A stretch of 15,593 nucleotides of DNA from Planctomycetota bacterium (GCA_026386995.1 JAPLMO010000073.1:1-15593); one strand, 5' to 3'. Shown: positions 7,496 through 13,100, numbered from the stretch's first letter. A program made the numbers and translations. Notes: generated by a model not told the origin, from the sequence alone.

Positions 7496-7562
7496 GCGCG
7501 GCCGACGAGGGCAAGGTAACATGGCGAGGCAGGTGCGCCAATATTTTACCGGCAGCGATGGG
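7496..7562. repeat. 67-bp direct repeat, copy B (upstream of the LamG gene)
   Basis: Same orientation as copy A at 4485-4551, four mismatches in 67. It begins 58 bases upstream of the LamG gene's start, so the two copies bracket that gene and about 3 kb in total. Confidence 0.85.
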
Positions 7563-7594
7563 GATCAACGACAGTTCAAAGTTACAGGTTCAAA

Positions 7595-7611
7595 GTTCAA
7601 AGTTAACGGCC
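7595..7611. repeat. 17-bp direct repeat, left copy
   Basis: GTTCAAAGTTAACGGCC is found identically at 7999-8015. The left copy is preceded by two further TTCAAAGTT units (from 7575), so the stretch 7573-7611 is a short degenerate tandem array. The two 17-mers flank the palindromic element at 7689-7987. Confidence 0.75.
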
Positions 7612-7688
7612 AAGGAAAGACAGTTTCAAAGGTCGCCGCGGCGACCTTAAGGGCGGGTTCCTATGCTCCTCGGGCGTACATTGCTTCA

Positions 7689-7987
7689 GCCCCGAACGGG
7701 GCGCATGGGCTGTAGCCACCCTGGCACGGCAGGCGTGCCGTGGCCTGACGGCGGGTGGAGCACCGGCCGCTGCTGCGGCCCGACGCGAAACCCGTGGAAA
7801 GCGGATGACGGAAAAGGGGCCAGGACCCTTTTTTCCTTTTTCGCCCGGCGGGGCGAAGGAGATTCCCGAAACGATTCCTCCGCCCCTTCGGGGCGGATGT
7901 GTTTAAAAACGAACGTTTCCACGGGTTGCGCGACGCCGAAAGCGGCGTCGCTCCACCCGTGGCTACAATCCGCCGCCCCGTTGGGGC
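7689..7987. repeat. Large palindromic intergenic element (non-autonomous)
   Basis: The left arm (7689-7800) and the complement of the right arm (7916-7987) share GCCCC-AACGGGGCG, TGTAGCCAC, GGGTGGAGC and ACCCGTGGAAA in the same order. The left arm holds about 33 extra bases (about 7720-7752) that contain their own small palindrome (CACGGCA/TGCCGTG). The centre carries further hairpins, e.g. CGCCCCTTCGGGGCG at 7881-7895. Arg/Pro-rich frames run through it on both strands, but their composition follows the palindrome, so I do not call a gene. It resembles a decayed miniature element. Confidence 0.8.
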
Positions 7988-7998
7988 GAAAAACGGCA

Positions 7999-8015
7999 GT
8001 TCAAAGTTAACGGCC
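7999..8015. repeat. 17-bp direct repeat, right copy
   Basis: Identical to 7595-7611, located 12 bases after the right arm of the palindromic element. Confidence 0.75.
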
Positions 8016-8088
8016 GTCGCCGTTTTTCGCCCAATCTTTCCCCAGCGTTCTCCGCGGTGGAAGATGTTGCCGTTGTTGAGTTTTCCAC

Positions 8089-8116
8089 TCTGCATTCTGC
8101 ATTCTGCACTCTGCAT
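8089..8116. repeat. 7-bp tandem repeat, four copies
   Basis: Unit TCTGCAT repeated four times in a row (the third copy reads TCTGCAC). A short simple repeat with no gene association visible. Confidence 0.85.
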
Positions 8117-8188
8117 TTCCCGGCCGGTTTTTCACCCTGCCCTTATGATGTCGATCTCCGCGTTAAACCATACAAAAGAGGGACACCT

Positions 8189-8443
8189 ATGACCCCTGTG
8201 AAAGATTTCACGAACGTAAGTGTTTTTGCAAAAGTGCCACTTACGTCGCTTGCGACTCGTCAAAAACCGCTCCAGAAGGCACAAAACGCTATCAAGTTCC
8301 GATCAAAAACTGACAAAACTGATCAAAAAGGGCCGGGTTTTGTCTTGCCCATCTTAACATTTCAGCGCGCCACCCCCTCTGGCGCTAGCGCCAAGGCGGT
8401 TTTTGCCTTTTCGGACCCCCCAAAAGGGGGTGCGCCGCTCTAA
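8189..8443 (+). CDS. Doubtful 84-residue ORF of unknown function
   Basis: The frame starts at ATG 8189, preceded by AGAGGGACACCT, a good Shine-Dalgarno at suitable spacing, and stops at TAA 8441-8443. The first two thirds are Lys/Gln/Thr-rich and soluble-looking (RQKPLQKAQNAIKFRSKTDK); the end is Gly/Pro/Ala. I recognise no family, signal peptide or membrane segment. Its sequence is noticeably more AT-rich than the flanking genes. Against a real gene: residues about 9-20 are encoded by the palindromic site at 8214-8247, and the 3' third holds two more hairpins (GGCGCTAGCGCC, and ACCCCC/GGGGGT). It may be a structured non-coding region that happens to be open, or a small horizontally acquired gene. 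Confidence 0.3.
   Translation: MTPVKDFTNVSVFAKVPLTSLATRQKPLQKAQNAIKFRSKTDKTDQKGPGFVLPILTFQRATPSGASAKAVFAFSDPPKGGAPL
8214..8247. repeat. 34-bp palindromic site, copy 1
   Basis: ACGTAAGTGTTTTTGCAAAA (8214-8233), five variable bases (GTGCC), then ACTTACGTC (8239-8247). Outer arms ACGTAAGTG/CACTTACGT are perfectly inverted (8214-8222, 8238-8246). The 20-base left part and 9-base right part are identical in copy 2. Confidence 0.85.
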
Positions 8444-8448
8444 TAATT

Positions 8449-8483
8449 GACGTAAGTGTTTTTGCAAAAACGCGACTTACGTC
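8449..8483. repeat. 34-bp palindromic site, copy 2
   Basis: Same as copy 1 except that the five internal variable bases are ACGCG and the outer arms extend to GACGTAAGT/ACTTACGTC (8449-8457, 8475-8483). Inside lies a second perfect palindrome, GTTTTTGCAAAAAC. The two copies are 236 bp apart in the same orientation and flank nearly the whole doubtful ORF. Confidence 0.85.
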
Positions 8484-8562
8484 AACGGCCAAAACGGCAG
8501 GAACCAAAAAGCATCAACAACCCGCGGCACACTTAGTCGGCGACCTCGGTCGCCGCGTTCTT

Positions 8563-8590
8563 GCGCGGCAGGTCGGGAGACCCGCCGCGC
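8563..8590. repeat. Hairpin just after the permease gene
   Basis: Arms GCGCGGCAGGTC (8563-8574) and GACCCGCCGCGC (8579-8590) pair at 11 of 12 positions with loop GGGA; a second hairpin, CGGCGACC/GGTCGCCG, is at 8538-8555. They begin about 23 bases after the permease stop on the minus strand. No T-run follows, so they may protect the transcript's 3' end or be dispersed palindromes. Confidence 0.65.
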
Positions 8591-8612
8591 AGCATGTTAG
8601 GGTCCGTCAAGC

Positions 8613-9464
8613 CTACGAAGAAATCCGCGGTCTTAGCAGGCGGGCGCCGATCACCACCACCAGGTAAACCGCCCCGGCCAGAACGATGACGGTTGCCCCG
8701 GCGGGGAGGTCGGGCTGATACGAAATCGCCAGGCCGGCCGTCGTAAAAAGCATGCTGAAAACCGCGGCCAGGGCCATCATCTGCCACAGGCGACGGGCGA
8801 AGTGCCCCGCCACTGCCACGGGCAGCGTCAGCAGGGCGATCACCAGGACGATGCCCACCACGGTCACCAGCAGGACGACCGTCAGTGCGGTCAGGCCCAA
8901 TAATAAGAGGTAAAAGAACTCCACCCGCATGCCGCGCACCCGGGCGAACTCTTCGTCGAAGCAGACCGCCAGAAACTGGTTGTAGAACACCAGGCCCAGG
9001 GCCACCACCAGTGCGTCGAGGGCGGCGATCAGCCACAAGTCCTGCTGCGACACCATCAGAATGTTGCCGAACAGGTAACTCATCAGGTCCTGGCTGTAGC
9101 CGGGGGTCTTTGCGATAAAAAGGACGCCCACAGCCATGCCGATGGCCCAGAGCGCCCCGATAACGGTGTCCTCTCGCTGCTTGGCCCGCAGGCTGACGAT
9201 GCCGATAATCATCGCTGCCGCCAGGGCTGCGGCAATCGCCCCGTAGAGCGGCGACAGCCACGTCCATCCGTGGACCCGCTGGAAATAGAGTGCCGCCCCG
9301 ATGCCGCCCAGCACGCAGTGCGATATTCCGCCGGCGATGTACGTGATCCGCCGCACCACGACGTACGTGCCCACTATGCCGCACGCGATGCTCGCCAGCA
9401 CCCCGGCCAGCAGTGCGTACTGAACGAATGCGTAGTTGGCGGCGGCGTCGAGGAACTCGCTCAC
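8613..9464 (-). CDS. znuB: ABC-3 family metal-ion permease (ZnuB/MntB type)
   Basis: Length 283 residues, the usual size for the family. It forms the membrane channel of a zinc or manganese uptake ABC transporter. Hydrophobic segments include about 13-37, 41-62, 70-92, 102-119, 143-165, a long stretch at 186-220 and two more near the end, typical of the ABC-3 fold. Family-like features include YVVVRRITYIAGGISHCVLG early on and FARVRGMR in the cytoplasmic loop. The start is GTG at 9464, not the longer open frame, because GGAGG lies 6 bases upstream and the region above is the ATPase gene in another frame. Start and ATPase stop share GTGA (4-bp overlap), indicating translational coupling. Zinc against manganese or iron cannot be decided from sequence alone; the symbol follows the commonest case. 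Confidence 0.9.
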   Translation of the reverse strand: MSEFLDAAANYAFVQYALLAGVLASIACGIVGTYVVVRRITYIAGGISHCVLGGIGAALYFQRVHGWTWLSPLYGAIAAALAAAMIIGIVSLRAKQREDTVIGALWAIGMAVGVLFIAKTPGYSQDLMSYLFGNILMVSQQDLWLIAALDALVVALGLVFYNQFLAVCFDEEFARVRGMRVEFFYLLLLGLTALTVVLLVTVVGIVLVIALLTLPVAVAGHFARRLWQMMALAAVFSMLFTTAGLAISYQPDLPAGATVIVLAGAVYLVVVIGARLLRPRISS

Positions 9465-10213
9465 GGGTGTCCTCCGGCAGGGCGGTGCTGGTCGTGGCGG
9501 ATCATGCAGACGTCGCCGCCGTACATCTCGCGGATGACTTCGCCCGTGACCTCGCTCGTCGGGTGCACCACAACGCACCGCTTGACGCAGATGACGGTCT
9601 TGACGAATTTCGATACGAAGCCCAGGTCGTGCGTGACCATGATGACGGTCAGCCGCTCGTTCAGGCGTTTGAGGAGTTCGTAGAGTTCGTTCTCGGCGGG
9701 GGCGTCGAGGTTGGCGGTCGGCTCGTCCAGCAGCAGCAGTTCCGGCTCGGCCGCCAGGGCCCGCGCGATGAGCACCCGCTGCCGCTGGCCTCCGGAAAGG
9801 TCCCCGAACGCCTTGTGCCGCAGGTTGTCGAGGCCGACCTCGCGGAGGGCCTGCCACGCGGCCTCGCGGTGCGCGCGGCGGTAGGGGCCGACGATCTCGG
9901 CCTTTCCGATGCGGCCCATGAGGACGACGTCGGCCACGTTCACGGGGAACTTCGAATCGACCTGCGCGTGCTGGGGCATATATCCGATGCGCCGGCGGGC
10001 CGTCTCGGGTGCCCCGCCGAAGACGCGGATCTGGCCGCGCGCGGGCACGAGCAGGCCGAGAATGAGTTTCAGCAGTGTGGTCTTTCCGCCGCCGTTCGGG
10101 CCGACCATGCAGGCGAAATCGCGCTCGGGCACCTCCAGGAACACGTCCTCCAGAATGGGCGTGGAGTCGTAGGCGAATGAGACGCCTTCGATATTTATTA
10201 CGTTTGCGGCCAT
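9461..10213 (-). CDS. znuC: Metal-ion ABC transporter ATP-binding protein (ZnuC/MntA type)
   Basis: Length 250 residues. The cytoplasmic ATPase that powers uptake through the permease encoded next to it. All ABC motifs are intact: Walker A GPNGGGKTT (38-46), Q-loop Gln81, signature LSGGQ (139-143), Walker B LLLLDEP (159-165) and H-loop His195. The C-terminal tail contains CMIRHDQHRPAGGHP, a Cys/His-bearing end that could sense metal; this is speculation. The ATG at 10213 has AGAGGTG 7 bases upstream. It overlaps the permease gene by 4 bp. The binding-protein gene lies upstream on the same strand after 407 bp of repeats, so co-transcription with it is plausible but not certain. I saw no Zur-like operator. 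Confidence 0.93.
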   Translation of the reverse strand: MAANVINIEGVSFAYDSTPILEDVFLEVPERDFACMVGPNGGGKTTLLKLILGLLVPARGQIRVFGGAPETARRRIGYMPQHAQVDSKFPVNVADVVLMGRIGKAEIVGPYRRAHREAAWQALREVGLDNLRHKAFGDLSGGQRQRVLIARALAAEPELLLLDEPTANLDAPAENELYELLKRLNERLTVIMVTHDLGFVSKFVKTVICVKRCVVVHPTSEVTGEVIREMYGGDVCMIRHDQHRPAGGHP

Positions 10214-10232
10214 CGCGTAGCACCTCTGACAG

Positions 10233-10271
10233 CAATGACGAATGTCTAATGACTAATGACTAATGACTAAT
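10233..10271. repeat. 7-bp tandem repeat TAATGAC
   Basis: Three perfect TAATGAC units (10247-10267) followed by TAATC, preceded by the degenerate relative AATGACGAATGTC. With the following AAACGGCA it is close to the inverse of the TGCCGTTTGATTCGTCATTCG repeats at 10431 and 10584, so it is one end of the same dispersed repeat family. It begins about 20 bases upstream of the ATPase start codon. Confidence 0.8.
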
Positions 10272-10284
10272 CAAACGGCAAAGA

Positions 10285-10395
10285 CTGTTGCCCAATTGCC
10301 GTTCATGTAGGGTGGGTGCTCTGCACCCACCATTTTCACGCGAGAAAAACGGCATTGGTGGGTGCAGAGCACCCACCCTACACTTTGGGCAACAG
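10285..10395. repeat. Long palindrome of the GTAGGGTGGGTGC family
   Basis: Outer arms CTGTTGCCCAA (10285-10295) and TTGGGCAACAG (10385-10395) are perfect. Inner arms of 27 bp (10306-10332 and 10356-10382) are also perfect, with a 23-base AT-richer centre. The left 45 bases closely match 197-241, making this a longer relative of the repeat at 216-248. It sits between the binding-protein and ATPase genes. Confidence 0.9.
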
Positions 10396-10430
10396 GCCCT
10401 GGAGCACCGCCGCGCCATTCTTCATTGCAG

Positions 10431-10621
10431 TTTGCCGTTTGATTCGTCATTCGTGTTTCGTCATTCGTAGTCCGTCAACCTTGAAACTGTGAGTCGGACA
10501 AGCGCGGCGGGCAGTCTTGCCCGCCGCGCGGTGGGCAAGACTGCCCACCGCGCGACTTGGTGTTTTAGCATTCGTCATTGCCGTTTGCCGTTTGATTCGT
10601 CATTCGTGCTTCGTCATTCGT
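10431..10621. repeat. 38-bp direct repeats flanking a double hairpin
   Basis: 10431-10468 and 10584-10621 match at 37 of 38 bases (TTTGCCGTTTGATTCGTCAT onward). The right copy touches the last codon of the binding-protein gene (stop at 10621-10623). Between them lie two hairpins sharing GCGC: GCGCGGCGGGCA, loop GTCT, and its complement (10502-10529); then GCGCGGTGGGCA, loop AGAC, and its complement (10526-10553). The same double hairpin occurs at 12850-12921. The repeats could affect transcription or RNA stability between the two transporter genes. Confidence 0.85.
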
Positions 10622-11640
10622 CATTTCCGTTGCGGCCCCGCCGCACTACTGCCGGCCGCCAGCGCTCTACTTACTTTCTCTGCCATATCCGTCAGGTTCG
10701 CGAGGTAGTCTTTCGCCAGGTCGTCGAGCGGCACGACCGCGCCGCCGATGGCCGCGGCGACGGCCTCGGCGCTCTTGGCCGAGAACTGCGGCTGGACGAA
10801 TATGACCCGCACGCCCCCGGCCCTGGCCCGGGCGATCAGCCTGGCCAACTGCCGCGCGGTCGGCTCCTTACCCTCGAGTTCCACGGGCGCCTGCCGCAGG
10901 CCGTAGGCATCGGCGAAGTAGCCGAACGCCGGATGATAGACGAAAAAGTCGCGGCCCGCCAGTGGCGCGAGGGCCTCGCGCAGCCGCCCGTCGAGTTTGT
11001 CCAGACCATCGTCCAGGGCGGCCAAGTTCTTCCTGAACGCCTCGGCATGCGGCAAATCGGCGGCCTCGAGGGCCTTCTCGATCGTGGCCGCCATGATCTT
11101 CGCGTAACGCGGATTGAGCCAGAAATGCGGGTCGGGTGTTCCGGTGTGTGCGGCCGCACTGGATGGGGTCTGGAGCCCTGCGCCGTTAAGGCTCCTGACC
11201 CCGTCCGGTGCAGCCTGCTCGGCCCGCTCGTCGGCCTCGGCCTCGGCGGCTTTCATCCACCTTAAGGGGATGCCCTGGCGGGTGTCGATCACCTGAAGGC
11301 CCGGATTGACGGCCTTCGCCTTCTCAAGCAGCCGCCGCTCGAACGGCCAGCCGGAGGCGAAGAAGAGGCGGGCCTCCGACAGTTGGGCCATCTGCTGCGG
11401 CGTGGCGTCGAAGGTGTGCGGCGACTGGCCGGGGCCAACCAGCACGTGCACCTCGGCGTACGGGCCGGCGATCCGCTCGACGAACCAGGCCTGCGGCAGA
11501 ATGGTGACGAAGACCTTCAGGGGTTTTTCGGCCGCCGCCGCGCCGGGGGCCTGGGCCAAGGCGGGCCTTGCCGCCGACGCAACCGCCCCGGCCGCAATCG
11601 CGGCCGCCGCCAGCAGGATGATCCTGAGGTCAGTTCGCAT
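10621..11640 (-). CDS. znuA: Metal-binding solute-binding protein of the ABC transporter (ZnuA type)
   Basis: Length 339 residues. It captures divalent metal in the periplasm and hands it to the permease. Residues 1-30 are a signal peptide (hydrophobic ILLAAAAIAAGAVASAA, probable cut near ALAQ). The cluster-A-1 fold is shown by LKVFVTILPQAWFVERIAG (41-59). Three His ligands are visible: His75 in GQSPHTFD, His172 in DPHFWLNP and His236 in VYHPAFGYF; the fourth is probably Asp306 in PLDDLA. The usual VIFAEPQ motif reads VIFVQPQ (Gln283). The loop before His172, often His-rich in zinc-specific members, is Ala/acidic here and largely encoded by a palindromic repeat (residues about 144-162), so metal preference is uncertain. 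The ATG has GGGGGAG about 10 bases upstream. Confidence 0.9.
   Translation of the reverse strand: MRTDLRIILLAAAAIAAGAVASAARPALAQAPGAAAAEKPLKVFVTILPQAWFVERIAGPYAEVHVLVGPGQSPHTFDATPQQMAQLSEARLFFASGWPFERRLLEKAKAVNPGLQVIDTRQGIPLRWMKAAEAEADERAEQAAPDGVRSLNGAGLQTPSSAAAHTGTPDPHFWLNPRYAKIMAATIEKALEAADLPHAEAFRKNLAALDDGLDKLDGRLREALAPLAGRDFFVYHPAFGYFADAYGLRQAPVELEGKEPTARQLARLIARARAGGVRVIFVQPQFSAKSAEAVAAAIGGAVVPLDDLAKDYLANLTDMAEKVSRALAAGSSAAGPQRK
11156..11211. repeat. Palindromic repeat inside the binding-protein gene, in frame
   Basis: Arms 11156-11177 and 11190-11211 (22 bp each, starting GCACTGGATGGGGTC and ending complementary) match at 19 of 22 positions around a 12-base loop. It encodes about residues 144-162 (GVRSLNGAGLQTPSS) of the metal-binding protein without a stop or frameshift, in the variable loop just before metal ligand His172. 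Confidence 0.85.
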
Positions 11641-11705
11641 GCTTGTTGTGCTCCCCCGCGCCGCCGCCTGGAGGTCCGCTTGCGCATCCGTTTCTTCAAC
11701 CGTTG

Positions 11706-11734
11706 ATTGTGACAGCCCGCGCGGCGGCGGTCAA
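11706..11734 (-). promoter_or_regulatory. Candidate promoter of the binding-protein gene
   Basis: The minus strand reads TTGACC (11734-11729), 17 bases, CACAAT (11711-11706). Spacing is ideal; the -10 is two bases off consensus. The start would be near 11699, about 60 bases before the ATG. No metal-regulator operator palindrome was recognised here. Confidence 0.4.
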
Positions 11735-11786
11735 GGGCGATGCGAGACGGTTGAAACCATTGCGTGCGCGGGCGGGGCAAAAGAAG

Positions 11787-11823
11787 AAGGCCGTGCAGAA
11801 GGAGCAGGCCCCTGCACAGCCTT
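11787..11823 (-). terminator. Possible intrinsic terminator facing the transporter locus
   Basis: AAGGC and GTGCAG (11787-11798) pair with CTGCAC and GCCTT (11812-11823), one C-A mismatch, loop of 13. On the minus strand the stem is followed by CTTCTTTTG, as in the terminator at 328-357. No minus-strand gene can be identified upstream of it (11830-12060), so it may be the remnant end of a lost gene, or insulate the transporter locus. Confidence 0.45.
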
Positions 11824-11829
11824 TCATCG

Positions 11830-12001
11830 CCTTCGACCCGGCCTGACCGGTGGATGATCAGTCCGACTGTTGCGCCCGTCGCGTATTCAGTTGTCCACTA
11901 CACCCGATCTATACAACTGCCGCCACCGTGGATGCAAGGGCGGTGTCAGAATGTATTGGCAAAGGCCGAATTCGCTGGGTATGCTTCCGGTGAGGTGCAG
12001 G
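11830..12001. other. Stretch without a supported gene
   Basis: Between the possible terminator and the first attC-like site I see no convincing gene. One short plus-strand frame (GTG 11851 to TGA 11991-11993, 47 codons) ends 8 bases before the attC-like site. That is where a cassette gene would stop, but it has no Shine-Dalgarno and no recognisable motif. It could be the remnant of an earlier cassette. Confidence 0.4.
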
Positions 12002-12062
12002 GCCGAACTCCAAGCGCTGAAGCAGCCGTCGCAAGCGCTGCTGCTCAGCTCCGGCATTAGGC
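12002..12062 (+). repeat. attC-like site, upstream of the small membrane-protein gene
   Basis: Outer boxes GCCGAAC (12002-12008) and ATTAGGC (12056-12062) resemble the RYYYAAC and GTTRRRY core sites of integron attC, though the second has A for the key G. Inside, GCTGA-AGCAGC pairs with GCTGCT-GC-TCAGC, leaving two unpaired bases on one arm like the extrahelical bases of attC. The 61-base length is in the attC range. It ends 17 bases before the ATG at 12080. Confidence 0.5.
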
Positions 12063-12560
12063 ATCAACGGAGGTGCGGTATGAATGAGAACAAGTTGCAG
12101 TCTCCTCAGCATTCCAAGGTTCGCACCGTCTTTCGCGTGGGCGGTCCGGTGATTGCCGGAGTCGGGCTGCTCTTCGTGATCGTAGGTTTCGGCAGCTTCT
12201 TCGCTTGCTTTGACACCATGGAGTCTCCACGCTTCTTGTGGTGCCCCTTCGTTGGTCTGCCACTACTCTTCGTAGGTATGGTCATGTGCACGCTCGGCTA
12301 CCTGGGCACCTTCCAGCGCTACATGGCTGGCGAGTCCGCCCCAGTAGCTAAGGATGTGGTGAACTACATGGGCGAGAATGTCCAGCCGGGAGTCAAGGCA
12401 GTGGCCAAGGCGGTCACGGAAGGGGTCATCGAGGCGCAGAAGGAAGAACAGCAGAAGCCGTAGGTCCGATGCCTAACAGAGCGCTGCACCTGACCGGCGG
12501 GATACGACGGCTTATCGGAGTTCATGGCTCATTCCGCTTCGCTCGCAGGTGAGTGTAGTC
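12056..12560 (+). mobile_element. Candidate integron gene cassette without integrase
   Basis: A single short gene with a very short 5' leader and its own Shine-Dalgarno is followed 7 bases after its stop by a second attC-like site, and begins just after the end of a first one. Gene plus trailing attC in the same orientation is the standard gene-cassette layout. No integrase or attI is visible, so it would be a solitary cassette or part of an attC cluster lacking an integrase. Confidence 0.5.
12080..12463 (+). CDS. Small two-helix membrane protein of unknown function (cassette-borne)
   Basis: Length 127 residues. Two hydrophobic segments at about 20-43 (VGGPVIAGVGLLFVIVGFGSF) and 53-76 (LWCPFVGLPLLFVGMVMCTL) form a hairpin, followed by a soluble tail of about 50 residues that is amphipathic and ends KEEQQKP. 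Motifs WCPFVGLPLLFVG and LGTFQRYMAGESAPVAKD recall a family of small bacterial membrane proteins that often carry a C-terminal zinc ribbon; none is present here. This family link is from memory and weak. The start at 12080 is chosen because GGAGGTG lies 4 bases upstream and the longer open frame crosses the attC-like palindrome. Codon choice looks less GC-biased than in the transporter genes. Function is unknown; cassette context suggests an accessory role. Confidence 0.75.
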   Translation: MNENKLQSPQHSKVRTVFRVGGPVIAGVGLLFVIVGFGSFFACFDTMESPRFLWCPFVGLPLLFVGMVMCTLGYLGTFQRYMAGESAPVAKDVVNYMGENVQPGVKAVAKAVTEGVIEAQKEEQQKP

Positions 12561-12567
12561 GTTAGCC
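12471..12567 (+). repeat. attC-like site following the small membrane-protein gene
   Basis: Outer boxes GCCTAAC (12471-12477) and GTTAGCC (12561-12567) match the attC core pattern with one unpaired position. CACCTG (12487-12492) pairs with CAGGTG (12545-12550) as an inner box. The central TTCATGGCTCATTCCGCTTC is typical of the terminal structure of environmental attC sites. Length is 97 bases. The pairing between the outer and inner boxes is poor, so the site may be degenerate. Confidence 0.6.
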
Positions 12568-12711
12568 GTATTCCTTGTTTAGCCGCACCTGCCCGCAGTC
12601 CAAGCACCTGCGCCGGCGGCGGATGATGGCGGTGGAGGGCGTGCCGTCGGCGCGGAGGTCGGGGCATTTTTGGGCCAAGCGGCCCCAGTATTCGCTGCGG
12701 CGGCTGATCAC
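12562..12711 (-). pseudogene. Remnant of a small zinc-ribbon protein
   Basis: On the minus strand, from a GTG at 12711, a 49-codon frame ends with KCPDLRADGT, IIRRRRRCLDCGQVRLNKEYG and a TAA. The C-x2-C after an Arg run and the earlier KCP resemble a zinc-ribbon hairpin in which the first cysteine pair has lost one member. No Shine-Dalgarno is visible and the frame is open only back to about 12784 with no ATG. The stop codon lies within the GTTAGCC box of the attC-like site, so the reading frame appears cut off by the cassette end. Family identity is inference; 12464-12561 has no other gene. Confidence 0.4.
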
Positions 12712-12818
12712 GGTCGGGTTGTTACCCGCCAACGGCGGCCAGGCCGAAAGAACCAGGGCCGGGCAGGGGCCGGAGGATCACGGACGACAACGAACACGCG
12801 GGGGAAAAGGATAAGGGG

Positions 12819-12941
12819 CTGTTTCAGAACCGGCTTTCAGCGCATGATTGCGCGGCGGGCAGTCTTGCCCGCCGCGCAAAGACTGGTTTGTATGCGCGGT
12901 AGGCAAGACTGCCCACCGCGCGACACTTGGTTCTGAAACAG
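12819..12941. repeat. Palindromic element with 13-bp terminal inverted repeats
   Basis: Ends CTGTTTCAGAACC (12819-12831) and GGTTCTGAAACAG (12929-12941) are perfect. Inside are two hairpins with 4-base loops: GCGCGGCGGGCA/complement (12850-12877, perfect) and GCGCGGTAGGCA/complement (12894-12921, one mismatch). The same pair, more tightly packed, occurs at 10502-10553. It looks like a miniature non-autonomous element. The following 12943-13071 contains purine-rich sequence and no supported gene. Confidence 0.85.
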
Positions 12942-13071
12942 TTTCTAAAACCCCCGCGCTACGGCTTGGGCGGCAAGGAAGGCGGGGGAGGCGGCGTTTG
13001 GAGGTTTAGGCAATATGGGCAGACGAGCCAGGGAGCGTGGCCACTAAAGACTAAAAAAAGCACTCCGCAGT

Positions 13072-13100
13072 TTGACTTGACCCCAATCGTGAGGTATATA
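13072..13100 (+). promoter_or_regulatory. Sigma-70 promoter for the beta-strand-repeat protein
   Basis: TTGACT (13072-13077), exactly 17 bases, TATATA (13095-13100). Transcription would start near 13107, giving a leader of about 80 bases before the ATG at 13188. Confidence 0.65.

Noticed and set aside
7686..7922. 78-codon minus-strand ORF
   Set aside because: It lies within the palindromic element, is Arg/Pro-rich and has no good start signal; the repeat explains the open frame.
8533..9384. 283-codon minus-strand ORF
   Set aside because: It is an out-of-frame reading of the permease gene extended by hairpins; the in-frame permease has proper membrane segments.
9465..10235. Upstream part of the 540-codon frame that contains the permease
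   Set aside because: This part is an Arg/Pro-rich wrong-frame reading of the ATPase gene. The permease begins at GTG 9464 with its own Shine-Dalgarno, so there is no natural fusion.
11641..11740. Zur or MntR operator before the binding-protein gene
   Set aside because: No AT-rich palindrome of the expected type was visible; the region is GC-rich apart from the candidate promoter.
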